Of a stretch of 64,000 bases of DNA, positions 17,733-26,040 are shown piece by piece. The DNA is taken from contig NZ_JABFDG010000004.1 in assembly GCF_013403955.1 (NCBI RefSeq), positions 186,001-250,000 of the forward strand, in the 5' to 3' direction. The position numbers and the translations under genes are program-made. Positions within the stretch are counted from its first letter, which is position 1, and each line of letters opens with the position of its first letter. The notes under the pieces are model-generated. The model ran no database searches and was not told the DNA's origin. It was given only the letters and a program-made list of their open reading frames with translations. This DNA is from Winogradskyella vidalii. Its GTDB lineage: Bacteria; Bacteroidota; Bacteroidia; Flavobacteriales; Flavobacteriaceae.

Positions 17733-17803
17733 AGGTGTCGAGCGGATTCGAACCGCTGTAGATGGTGTTGCAGACCACTGCCTAGCCACTCGGCCACGAC
17801 ACC
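17733..17803 (-). tRNA. tRNA-Cys (anticodon GCA)
   Basis: On the minus strand a full cloverleaf is seen. The acceptor stem GGTGTCG pairs with CGACACC, the anticodon loop CTGCAAC carries GCA, and the T arm contains GGTTCGAATCC. The discriminator base is T, as expected for tRNA-Cys. The CCA end is not encoded. It has its own promoter and terminator. Confidence 0.95.
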
Positions 17804-17848
17804 CTAATTTCTTGCTAAAGCAGGAATCTCATTTTATTAGCGAGAGCG

Positions 17849-17878
17849 CAAATATAAAAATTATATACGGTATAACAA
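17849..17878 (-). promoter_or_regulatory. Promoter of tRNA-Cys (TTG-N19-TATATTTG)
   Basis: Both Bacteroidetes elements are present on the minus strand: TTG at 17878-17876 and TATATTTG at 17856-17849, with 19 bases between. The tRNA 5' end follows 45 bases later. Confidence 0.65.
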
Positions 17879-17932
17879 TTATATTTTAGATGATGTTTAC
17901 AGGTTTTAGTATTATTAATACTAAAAATGACT

Positions 17933-18295
17933 TTAATTTTTTCGTTTATGAGTCATTTGAATCGTAACCATTTCAACATCACCACCAATGGGTGGATTAA
18001 CTTTTCTAACGGCTACGGTGGCTTTTGTAATTAAAGATTCTTCTTCAAAAAACCGATTTAAAATGCGTTTAGCAACACTTTCTAGCAATTTAGAAGGCTT
18101 TGCCATTTCTTCTCGTACAACGCGATTTAAAAACACATAATCAACCGTGTCTGCTAAATCGTCTGAAACTGATGAAGATTGTAAATTAGCCTTAATTTTA
18201 ATATCTACTCTATAATCGCTACCAATAGCAGTTTCCTCTTTTAAACAACCATGATTAGCAAAGACCCTTATATTTTCAACTTTAATTATTCCCAT
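17933..18295 (-). CDS. folB: Dihydroneopterin aldolase
   Basis: Converts 7,8-dihydroneopterin to 6-hydroxymethyl-dihydropterin in folate synthesis. At 120 residues it has the family length. The NHGCLKEE motif near residue 14 and the VNPPIGGDVEMVTI block near the C-terminus match FolB. The gene stands alone; no other folate gene is adjacent. A TATTTTTG motif lies only five bases upstream of the start. Confidence 0.93.
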   Translation of the reverse strand: MGIIKVENIRVFANHGCLKEETAIGSDYRVDIKIKANLQSSSVSDDLADTVDYVFLNRVVREEMAKPSKLLESVAKRILNRFFEEESLITKATVAVRKVNPPIGGDVEMVTIQMTHKRKN

Positions 18296-18466
18296 AAAGC
18301 AAAAATAATATAAAAGATATTAGACTGCTTAGCTTTTAGAACTAAGTACAAAGACTAAAAATTAACTCATTGATAAACAGATATTAATTTTTAAAATTCT
18401 TTTTGTTCCTTTACAACCTGTATTGATTCTTGTCTCTAACAGCAATGCGGTATTTACTCTATTTTT

Positions 18467-18667
18467 TTAATTCGTAAACAAATCAAAAATATTACTTAGT
18501 GCTCCGGTTTTAGCTTTATAAAACTCTGTATAATGGCATTTTTTACAACTTACAGAACTAAATTTTTTATTCTGAACATCAAAGATTTTAGATAATGTAC
18601 CACCTGTGGCACGCATTTGGCCAATTTCATAAGTTGTATTAGCGCATTTTGGACATTTATAATTCAT
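18467..18667 (-). CDS. Zinc-ribbon nucleic-acid-binding-like protein (DUF2082/YpzJ-like)
   Basis: 66-residue protein with four Cys arranged as CPKC (residues 4-7) and CKKC (about 41-44), forming a probable zinc ribbon, with a Phe/Asp-rich tail. It resembles the short COG3478 zinc-ribbon family. The role is unknown. The length and the two conserved Cys pairs support a real gene. Confidence 0.75.
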   Translation of the reverse strand: MNYKCPKCANTTYEIGQMRATGGTLSKIFDVQNKKFSSVSCKKCHYTEFYKAKTGALSNIFDLFTN

Positions 18668-18806
18668 AAATTTTCTATAGGTAATGATTCATACTATCAG
18701 TCTAAAAAAGTAAATAAATGTTACATTTTGCTTAATTTTACCGACCGGATTAATGATGTTGAGTTTTATAGCTTTTTTATAATAGCCAACAGCTAATACC
18801 TAAAAA

Positions 18807-20816
18807 ATGTCAGAAGAAACAAAGTCACTCAATTTTATTGAGCATATTATAGAAGAAGATTTAGCGAATGGTTTGCCTAAAGACAAACTTAGATTTCGTT
18901 TTCCACCAGAACCTAATGGTTATTTACATATTGGGCATACTAAAGCAATCGGAATTAGTTTTGGGCTAGGAGAGAAGTATAATGCTCCTGTTAATTTACG
19001 TTTCGATGATACCAACCCTTCCAAAGAAGAGCAAGAATATGTTGATGCCATAAAAAAAGACATTGCTTGGTTAGGCTACCAATGGGAAAATGAATTGTAT
19101 TCTTCCGATTATTTTCAAAAATTATACGATTGGGCCATTCAAATGATTAAAGACGGTAAAGCTTATGTAGATAGTCAAACCTCTGAAGAAATTGCAGCTC
19201 AAAAAGGGACACCAACGCAAGTAGGAACCAATAGTCCGTATAGAGATCGTAGTGTGGAAGAAAACCTGGATTTATTTCAACGAATGAAAGCGGGCGAATT
19301 TCCTGCAGGAACCCATATTCTCCGTGCTAAAATTGACATGGAAGATCCCAATATGCTGATGCGTGATCCAATGATGTATCGTATTATGTATGCGCACCAC
19401 CATAGAACTGGTGATGAATGGTGTATTTATCCTATGTACGATTGGACGCATGGTGAGAGTGATTATATAGAACAAATTTCTCACTCTTTATGTTCTTTAG
19501 AATTTAAACCCCACCGAAAGTTGTACGATTGGTTTAAAGACCATGTACACGATTACAGTAAAGACGATTTGCCTTTGCCACCAAAACAACGCGAATTTGC
19601 ACGTTTAAATTTGAGTTATACCATAATGAGTAAACGTAAATTACTCACATTGGTAGAAAAAGGTTTGGTTTCGGGTTGGGATGATCCTCGTATGCCAACA
19701 ATTTCTGGTTTGCGTCGTCGTGGTTATACACCAAATTCTATTCGTCAGTTTATTAAAAAAGTAGGCGTTGCTAAACGCGAAAATGTGATTGATGTTTCGC
19801 TTCTTGAATTTTGTATTCGTGAAGATTTAAATAAAACAGCAAATCGTGTGATGGCGGTTTTAGACCCTATAAAAGTGGTCATTACTAATTATCCGGAAGC
19901 TAAAGAGGAATGGTTAGAAGCTGAAAATAATCAGGAAGATGAAGCTGCCGGATTCCGTAAAGTACCCTTTTCAAGAGAAATATATATTGAAAAAGACGAT
20001 TTTAAAGAAGAAGCCGGAAACAAATTTTTTAGATTAAAACTCGGTGGTGAAGTTCGATTAAAAAATGCCTATATCATAAAAGCTAACAGTGTTGTTAAAG
20101 CTGCTAATGGTGAGATTACGGAAATTCACTGTACTTATGATGAAGATACCTCTAAAAAAGTAAAAGGCACCTTGCATTGGGTCTCTATAAAACACGCTAT
20201 TAAAGCAGAAATTAGAGAATATGATCGTTTGTTTATGCACGAAGCACCAGACAGCCATAAAGACAAAAATTTTATGGAATTCTTAAACCCAAATTCCTTA
20301 ACCATAAAAACAGGGTATTTAGAACCGAGTTTAGCGGATGTGGAAGTAGGAGAGCGGTTTCAGTTTCAACGTTTAGGCTATTTTAATGTCGATAATGATT
20401 CTACGGCCGATAAATTAGTATTTAATAAAACGGTTGGTTTAAGAGATAGTTGGGCAAAACAAAAGCCAAAACCTCAAAATAATACCAATTCTAATACACC
20501 AAAACAGCCGCAACAAAAGCGCCCGGCAATCAGTGTTATTCAACAATTAGGAAAAAAGTACACTAATTATTCCGAAGAAAAACAACTTAAAACTAAAGCA
20601 GAAATACAAACCTTAGCTAAAGAGGTTACTTACGATGATTTAGAGCCGTTATTTGGCACTGCAGTAAAAAAAGCAGGTACTCGCATCGCTGTTTTAATTG
20701 CGTTAAAAGTATTGCTTGCAAATGGCTTAGAGCGTAACGAAGCTATTGATGAGTTTATAGAAAAAGCTAAAGATGATAAAAACGATATTTTGGTAGCTGA
20801 GGCTTCTGACGTATAG
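18807..20816 (+). CDS. glnS: Glutaminyl-tRNA synthetase with C-terminal extension
   Basis: Class I aminoacyl-tRNA synthetase charging tRNA-Gln. The HIGH motif is at residues 41-44 in PEPNGYLHIGH, and the KMSKS equivalent is IMSKRKL at about 273-279. The two beta-barrel anticodon domains run to about residue 555. After a Asn/Gln/Pro/Lys-rich linker (about 553-572) comes an extra segment of about 95 residues, predicted helical, ending ERNEAIDEFIEKAK. The extension resembles appended tRNA-binding domains in some GlnRS (for example YqeY in Deinococcus), though identity with YqeY is not shown. A terminator follows the stop. Confidence 0.95.
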   Translation: MSEETKSLNFIEHIIEEDLANGLPKDKLRFRFPPEPNGYLHIGHTKAIGISFGLGEKYNAPVNLRFDDTNPSKEEQEYVDAIKKDIAWLGYQWENELYSSDYFQKLYDWAIQMIKDGKAYVDSQTSEEIAAQKGTPTQVGTNSPYRDRSVEENLDLFQRMKAGEFPAGTHILRAKIDMEDPNMLMRDPMMYRIMYAHHHRTGDEWCIYPMYDWTHGESDYIEQISHSLCSLEFKPHRKLYDWFKDHVHDYSKDDLPLPPKQREFARLNLSYTIMSKRKLLTLVEKGLVSGWDDPRMPTISGLRRRGYTPNSIRQFIKKVGVAKRENVIDVSLLEFCIREDLNKTANRVMAVLDPIKVVITNYPEAKEEWLEAENNQEDEAAGFRKVPFSREIYIEKDDFKEEAGNKFFRLKLGGEVRLKNAYIIKANSVVKAANGEITEIHCTYDEDTSKKVKGTLHWVSIKHAIKAEIREYDRLFMHEAPDSHKDKNFMEFLNPNSLTIKTGYLEPSLADVEVGERFQFQRLGYFNVDNDSTADKLVFNKTVGLRDSWAKQKPKPQNNTNSNTPKQPQQKRPAISVIQQLGKKYTNYSEEKQLKTKAEIQTLAKEVTYDDLEPLFGTAVKKAGTRIAVLIALKVLLANGLERNEAIDEFIEKAKDDKNDILVAEASDV

Positions 20817-20842
20817 TATTTTTATTTGTTCATAATTATGAT

Positions 20843-20881
20843 AATCCTACATGGTTTTTTAAACTTTGTAGGATTTTTTTT
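20843..20881 (+). terminator. Intrinsic terminator of glnS
   Basis: Arms AATCCTACA (20843-20851) and TGTAGGATT (20867-20875) followed by a run of T. It starts 27 bases after the glnS stop. Confidence 0.85.
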
Positions 20882-20932
20882 AGTTAAATAATTAAGCGTA
20901 GTTTAGTGAATATTAAATTTATACTTCTATTC

Positions 20933-22399
20933 ATGAAAAAATCATTACTTTTTTTAGCGTTCCTTAGTATTGGTCATGCTGTTTTTAGCCAAGTTATATC
21001 TGGTAAAATTCTAGATACTAATCAAAATCCAATTCCGTATGTCACCTTGCAAATAGGACCAAATTATGGGGTTATTACCAATGAAGAAGGAGTTTATACA
21101 CTTAAAACTCATAATTTTTCAGATTCAGATACTGTCTCTATTTCATGTTTAGGCTATAAATCTCTTGAATATCCACTTTCCGATTTTACAAATCCGACTT
21201 ACACCCTTGAAGAATCTATAAGCGAACTTTCAGAAGTGTTTTTAACCAACAAACAACTCTCCATTGAAGAGATACTGACCAAGATTAGAGAAAATATTTC
21301 TAGTAATTATAATACTGATGGGAAGCAACGGGTGTTTATAAGAGAAAGTAGTAATTTTAATATTATGGATTTTGACTTTGAAGTTGCAAAATCTTCAAAT
21401 TTTAATAGGTCAACAATTAAAGACATTAATAGAAATTTTGAGTTGATGAGTCAACAAATGGTGAATAGTAAATCTAAGTATTTTGAAGATACCTTATTAG
21501 ACTTGTTACATGTTGCAGATAGTACGCAAAGTCATATAATAAAAGCCACTAAACTCGTCAATATCGATAAAGATTTATCTACAGATGCTGTCAATGGCAA
21601 ATTGATTAAAGGTGTGCTTAATGTTTTAGATTCTACAGCAACGTATAAGTTAAAAACAGGTTTATTTACTGTCGAAGATTCACTAAAGGTAGGTAAAATT
21701 TTAAAAGAAGAATCTGATCTTAAAAAAGGAAAAACAACTGTAATGAATAATAAAGCAGCTCGTATTATTAGAAATAATTCACTTGTTGAAAATTCAAAAT
21801 TAGATTTTATATTCGATGATAAGGGCTATGAGTATACTATAGATGGTATCAGTTATTTAAATGATGAAGCTGTTTATAATATCAGCTTTAATCCCACAAG
21901 AAAGTCTGCAAAATACACCGGTCAGATGTATGTAAATACGTCCGATTTTGCAGTGGTAAAATTAGCCTATCAATTTGCTAAAAATAGGAAAGGTAAAAAA
22001 CTGAATTTAAAGTTTATAGCAGGTTTTAAGTTTGAAGAAAATGCCTATCGCTCTACAGTGATTTTTAAAAAGAATGACAACGCTATTTACGATTTGTATT
22101 TTATCAGTCAAGAAAATGGTAACTATGTTTATATAGACCGTTCACTTAAATTTATTAGAAATAATACTGCAGCACATACTGATAAACAACAGTTAAAAAT
22201 AAAATTTATGATTGAACAAGATTACAAAGCAAAAAGTGAGCTGTTCTTTTTAGATAAAGCGAATTTGAAACCAGATGCAGATTTCCAAATTACTGAAGAA
22301 TATCCTATTAGTTATATTTCTGAATACGACCCTTCAATTTGGAAAGATTACAGTGTTTTAAGTCCTGTTCAAGCTATTATTGACTATAAAACCAATTAA
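20933..22399 (+). CDS. Carboxypeptidase-regulatory-like domain (CarboxypepD_reg-like) exported protein
   Basis: 488-residue exported protein of the Bacteroidetes type with an N-terminal transthyretin-like CarboxypepD_reg domain: ISGKILDTNQNPIPYVTLQI, then TNEEGVYTL and SCLGYKS, about residues 23-100. A long beta-rich domain of unknown function follows. The signal peptide is residues 1-20 (ending VFSQ). The start at 20933 (ATG before KKSLLFL) is preferred over an in-frame GTG at 20906, because it places the signal peptide correctly. There is no TonB-dependent barrel at this length. The gene is convergent with the next one. Confidence 0.82.
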   Translation: MKKSLLFLAFLSIGHAVFSQVISGKILDTNQNPIPYVTLQIGPNYGVITNEEGVYTLKTHNFSDSDTVSISCLGYKSLEYPLSDFTNPTYTLEESISELSEVFLTNKQLSIEEILTKIRENISSNYNTDGKQRVFIRESSNFNIMDFDFEVAKSSNFNRSTIKDINRNFELMSQQMVNSKSKYFEDTLLDLLHVADSTQSHIIKATKLVNIDKDLSTDAVNGKLIKGVLNVLDSTATYKLKTGLFTVEDSLKVGKILKEESDLKKGKTTVMNNKAARIIRNNSLVENSKLDFIFDDKGYEYTIDGISYLNDEAVYNISFNPTRKSAKYTGQMYVNTSDFAVVKLAYQFAKNRKGKKLNLKFIAGFKFEENAYRSTVIFKKNDNAIYDLYFISQENGNYVYIDRSLKFIRNNTAAHTDKQQLKIKFMIEQDYKAKSELFFLDKANLKPDADFQITEEYPISYISEYDPSIWKDYSVLSPVQAIIDYKTN

Positions 22400-22524
22400 T
22401 AGAAGCAATGGTTTTAATAGTTTATTGAGACAAAATAGATTTAGAAAATGACCTCAATGAATTGAAGTAAATACGCGACAAATACAAAGAAGAAGACCAT
22501 TAAATTGGTAAGCTTTTTAGATAT

Positions 22525-22562
22525 AAAAAAGCCTCATAATTATTAATTATAAGGCTTTTTTT
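22525..22562. terminator. Bidirectional terminator between convergent genes
   Basis: Stem AAAAAAGCCT / AGGCTTTTTT with additional inner pairing in ATAATTA/TTAT. It lies between a + gene ending at 22399 and a - gene ending at 22585. Confidence 0.85.
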
Positions 22563-22584
22563 AATGGGTTAATAAACGGATGTA

Positions 22585-23115
22585 TTAATCGACAACTTCC
22601 ACTTTTCCATCATTTTCAGGAATTTTAAGTTGGGTTTCAAAATTGGGAAGTATTATGTCGGACTGCGTTTTGTTTTTAAGCTTATTAGCTTCCATAAACC
22701 ACCAATAATCATCAGTATCATTATAAATCCCTAAGAGATACGTTGTAGATAATACACGCTTTCCAGACATTTTCATCTGGTTAAAATTTTCAACGATACA
22801 TCGATATTGTCCTTGTTCTTTGACAACTTCAGAGACTTGTTTTATTTCTGTTTTTTCAAATTCAAAACCTTGAGATTTCATACCCTCAAAAGAGGATTTC
22901 ATAACCTTTAAGGCGGCATCTTTTCCACCCATTTCTTCTATAACAGCTGGAAGTGCGTGCTTTAAAACGGTTTCAAAATTCATATTAAAAGCAGCTTCTG
23001 AAGCAATTTTAGCATCTCTTAAAGCATCAGCTTTATTTTGAGAAAACAAATTGATACTTGTCGTTAGTAAGACTAATAGTGCGAGTTTTTTAGTTTTGTT
23101 CATTGTTTTCATCAT
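22585..23115 (-). CDS. Exported hypothetical protein
   Basis: 176 residues, no recognised family. A signal peptide (about 1-26, ending NLFSQ) points to export. The mature part has a DALRDAKIASEAAFNMNFE opening and a YLLGIYNDTDDYWWFME block. It overlaps the end of the upstream band-7 gene (by 26 bases with this start, 14 with the next Met), so the two are probably translated together. A weak resemblance in size and order to NTF2-like or SnoaL-like proteins is only an impression. Confidence 0.7.
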   Translation of the reverse strand: MMKTMNKTKKLALLVLLTTSINLFSQNKADALRDAKIASEAAFNMNFETVLKHALPAVIEEMGGKDAALKVMKSSFEGMKSQGFEFEKTEIKQVSEVVKEQGQYRCIVENFNQMKMSGKRVLSTTYLLGIYNDTDDYWWFMEANKLKNKTQSDIILPNFETQLKIPENDGKVEVVD

Positions 23116-24028
23116 TTTCTTTCTTCTTTTTCATTGCCTCACCAATTTGGTTACTAGCTGTAAAACTAGCTACCATATCATTTAACATTTGACTTCCTGC
23201 TTGTGGTGAATTTGGTAATAATATTAAGTTACTATTTGTTTCTTGTCCTACAGCTTGCAAGGTATCGTAATGTTGCGTTACTACGATTAATGCTGAAGCT
23301 TCTTGAGAGTTGATACCAACGCGATTTAAGACATCTACAGATTCTTCTAAACCACGAGCTATTTCGCGTCGTTGGTCGGCAATACCTTGACCTTGTAAAC
23401 GCTTACTTTCGGCTTCTGCCTTTGCTTTTTCAACAATTAAAATACGTTGCGCATCACCTTCATATTGTGCTGCAGTTTTTTCTCTATCTGCCGCATTAAT
23501 ACGGTTCATGGCTATTTTAACTTGTGGATCAGGATCAATATCGGTCACTAAAGTTCTGATGATATCAAAACCGTATTCCATCATGGCATCATTTAATTCT
23601 GCTTTTACAGCCAAGGCGATATCGTCTTTTTTAACAAAAACATCATCTAATTTCATTTTAGGAACTTCAGCACGTACCACATCAAAAACATAACTTGTAA
23701 TCTGTTCATGCGGATAATCTAGCTGGTAAAAAGCATCATAGACGCGTTCTTTAATCACTCTATACTGTACAGATACCTTTAATTTTACAAAAACATCGTC
23801 TAAAGTTTTTGTTTCTATAATAACATCGAGTTGTTGAATTTTTAAACTCAATCTTCCGGAAATTTTGTCTACTAACGGAATTTTAAGTTTTAATCCTGAA
23901 TGTCTAATGCTTTGAAATTTACCAAAGCGTTCCACAATTGCAGCCGTTTGTTGTTTCACTACAAATAGCCCAGAAATCACAATAAAAGCTCCCAAGATTA
24001 AAATTGGAACCAAGAAAAAATTACCCAT
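23090..24028 (-). CDS. SPFH/band 7 domain-containing protein (stomatin-like)
   Basis: 312-residue membrane-anchored protein. One N-terminal hydrophobic helix (about 4-24) is followed by the SPFH domain (VKQQTAAIVERFGKFQSIRHSGLKL opening in several steps, about 25-190) and an Ala/Glu/Lys-rich coiled-coil (KAKAEAESKRLQGQG). The C-terminal end is polar. Stomatin/prohibitin-type proteins form membrane oligomers that organise microdomains. There is no nfeD-type partner; instead it overlaps a small exported protein. Confidence 0.9.
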   Translation of the reverse strand: MGNFFLVPILILGAFIVISGLFVVKQQTAAIVERFGKFQSIRHSGLKLKIPLVDKISGRLSLKIQQLDVIIETKTLDDVFVKLKVSVQYRVIKERVYDAFYQLDYPHEQITSYVFDVVRAEVPKMKLDDVFVKKDDIALAVKAELNDAMMEYGFDIIRTLVTDIDPDPQVKIAMNRINAADREKTAAQYEGDAQRILIVEKAKAEAESKRLQGQGIADQRREIARGLEESVDVLNRVGINSQEASALIVVTQHYDTLQAVGQETNSNLILLPNSPQAGSQMLNDMVASFTASNQIGEAMKKKKENDENNEQN

Positions 24029-24143
24029 AACTTGTCATTTAAATTAAAAATATTAACGTTTAAAAATAACTTATTTAAAGCACAAGTCCTAGGTTAAATG
24101 TATTTAGTACAAGCTTTTATATTTAAGTTAAAAGGTCACGGTT

Positions 24144-25658
24144 CTACACAGTCTTTATTAGAGCCTCTATACGTTTTATAGTTTCAGCTTTACCAATCAT
24201 AAACATAATATCAAATACATCTGGTCCTTGTAATGCTCCCACCAAAGCCAATCGTAAAGGCATCATTACTTTTCCAAAGCCAATCTCGTTATCGGTAATC
24301 CAACCTTTAACTTTAGCTTGTAAATTCTGAACGGTGAATTCTGATGTTCTTGTGACAATATTAATCACCTCTTGAAGAAGTTCTGGTGTCTGCTCTTTTA
24401 TAGCTTTTTTAGACGCTTTTTCATCATAGCTTGTTGGTGCTGTAAAAAAGAAATGACTCAAGTCCCAAAAATCTTGAACAAATGTGGCGCGTTCTTTTAT
24501 AAGTCCAATTACTAAAGCGACGTAATTGACATCAACTTCAGTTAATTGGGGTTGTAAGGCTTTAAATTGTTCCGCTAAATCTAAATCTAATTGCTCTTGC
24601 ATGTAATGGTGATTAAACCACTTGGTTTTATCGGGATCAAATCGTGCGCCACCTTTGTGAACTTTTTCTAAATCGAAATCAGAAACCAATTGTTCTAAGC
24701 TAAATAGCTCTTGTTCTGTTCCAGGGTTCCATCCTAAAAATGCTAAGAAATTAACGACAGCTTCTGGGAAATAACCATCTTCTTTATAACCTCTAGAAAC
24801 GGTTCCGTCTGGTGCTGTATATTCTAATGGAAATACTGGGAATCCCATTTTATCACCATCACGTTTGCTTAATTTTCCTTTTCCTGTTGGCTTTAAAATT
24901 AATGGTAAGTGTGCAAATTCTGGAGCTTCCCAACCAAACGCATCATATAATAATTTGTGTAAGGCTAAGGATGGTAACCATTCTTCACCACGAATCACAT
25001 GGGTGATTTCCATTAAATGGTCGTCCACAATATTCGCAAGGTGATAGGTAGGCATGCCATCACTTTTAAACAATACTTTATCATCTAAAATATTGGTATC
25101 AATTTTTACGTTTCCACGAATAATATCTTTTAAATGTAAGGTTTCATCTTGTGGCGACTTAAAACGGATGACATAATCCTCACCAGCATCAATCTTAGCT
25201 TTTGTTTCTGCTTCAGTTAATACTAAAGAGTTCACTAAACGTCCTTTTTCACGGTTGTGCCAATTGTAGATAAACGTTTTCCCTTCTGCTTCATGATTTT
25301 TACGTTCTGTATTCAATTGCTCAGCGGTATCAAAAGCATAGTAGGCTTTGCCTTTTGCGATTAATTCATCGGCATATTGCTGGTATAAATCTTTACGCTC
25401 ACTTTGTCGGTAGGGTCCAAATTTTTCATTAATTCCTGGACCCTCGTCCACAGTAATACCACACCAATTTAAAGCATCAACGATATATTTTTCAGCGCCT
25501 TCAACGTAACGATTTTGATCGGTATCTTCAATTCTAAGAATAAAATCACCACCATGTTTTTTGGCGAATAAATAGTTGAATAATGCGGTTCTTACACCAC
25601 CAATATGTAAAGGTCCTGTTGGACTTGGTGCAAAACGCACACGTACTTTTTTAGACAT
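24144..25658 (-). CDS. gltX: Glutamyl-tRNA synthetase
   Basis: Class I synthetase charging tRNA-Glu. Visible motifs are PSPTGPLHIGG (HIGH region, residues 11-21) and KLSKRDG (about 260-266). The 504-residue length and the helical anticodon-binding C-terminus are normal. Because glnS is also present, a strictly discriminating GluRS is expected. It is transcribed leftward from a TATCTTTG element, with a dispersed repeat lying in its leader. Confidence 0.96.
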   Translation of the reverse strand: MSKKVRVRFAPSPTGPLHIGGVRTALFNYLFAKKHGGDFILRIEDTDQNRYVEGAEKYIVDALNWCGITVDEGPGINEKFGPYRQSERKDLYQQYADELIAKGKAYYAFDTAEQLNTERKNHEAEGKTFIYNWHNREKGRLVNSLVLTEAETKAKIDAGEDYVIRFKSPQDETLHLKDIIRGNVKIDTNILDDKVLFKSDGMPTYHLANIVDDHLMEITHVIRGEEWLPSLALHKLLYDAFGWEAPEFAHLPLILKPTGKGKLSKRDGDKMGFPVFPLEYTAPDGTVSRGYKEDGYFPEAVVNFLAFLGWNPGTEQELFSLEQLVSDFDLEKVHKGGARFDPDKTKWFNHHYMQEQLDLDLAEQFKALQPQLTEVDVNYVALVIGLIKERATFVQDFWDLSHFFFTAPTSYDEKASKKAIKEQTPELLQEVINIVTRTSEFTVQNLQAKVKGWITDNEIGFGKVMMPLRLALVGALQGPDVFDIMFMIGKAETIKRIEALIKTV

Positions 25659-25684
25659 AATTTCTGTTTAATTTATACTGAATA

Positions 25685-25718
25685 TCACATTGAGCGCAGT
25701 CGAAAGGCTTTCGAAGCG
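25685..25718 (+). repeat. Dispersed repeat copy (CATTGAGCGCAGTCGAAAG)
   Basis: Shares TCACATTGAGCGCAGT exactly with the copy near 12735. It contains the short palindrome TCGAAAG-G-CTTTCGA (25700-25714). It is a short, probably incomplete copy located in the gltX leader. Confidence 0.6.
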
Positions 25719-25742
25719 ATAAATTCATTTTAGAATTTCGCA

Positions 25743-25750
25743 CAAAGATA
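25743..25750 (-). promoter_or_regulatory. Putative -7 element (TATCTTTG) for gltX
   Basis: Exact TAnnTTTG match on the minus strand, 84 bases upstream of the gltX start. No matching upstream TTG. Confidence 0.4.
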
Positions 25751-26040
25751 AAATTATAGCCGTGAAGTTGGAAGCTTGATGCCTATAGTTTTTTGTTTCT
25801 AGTTTTAGATTTTAGATCAAATCGTTTCATTTTTTTATAGTTTGAAATGTATAAGGCGCGTTTTAAGTGCTATTTAACACCAAAAAGGCTTAATATTAAC
25901 AGAATCTTACTATTTTACTAAATTGGAGTCCAAAATAAAATTGTAGTTTAGGCAGTTATTAGTCTTGAGTTATGAATCCTGAGTTATGAGAATTAAGACA
26001 AGTAAGACCAAAAATCGATTAATTAAAGTCAACCATCACA

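Larger units (their letters stand above)
25659..26040. other. 382-bp gap between divergent gltX and DUF4175 genes
   Basis: Holds a repeat copy (25685-25718), the gltX -7 element (25743-25750) and a pair of direct TGAGTTATGA copies (25966-25975 and 25980-25989). No ORF or RNA gene is seen. The sequence TCACATTGAG at 26036-26045 overlaps the TTG start of the next gene. Confidence 0.6.
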
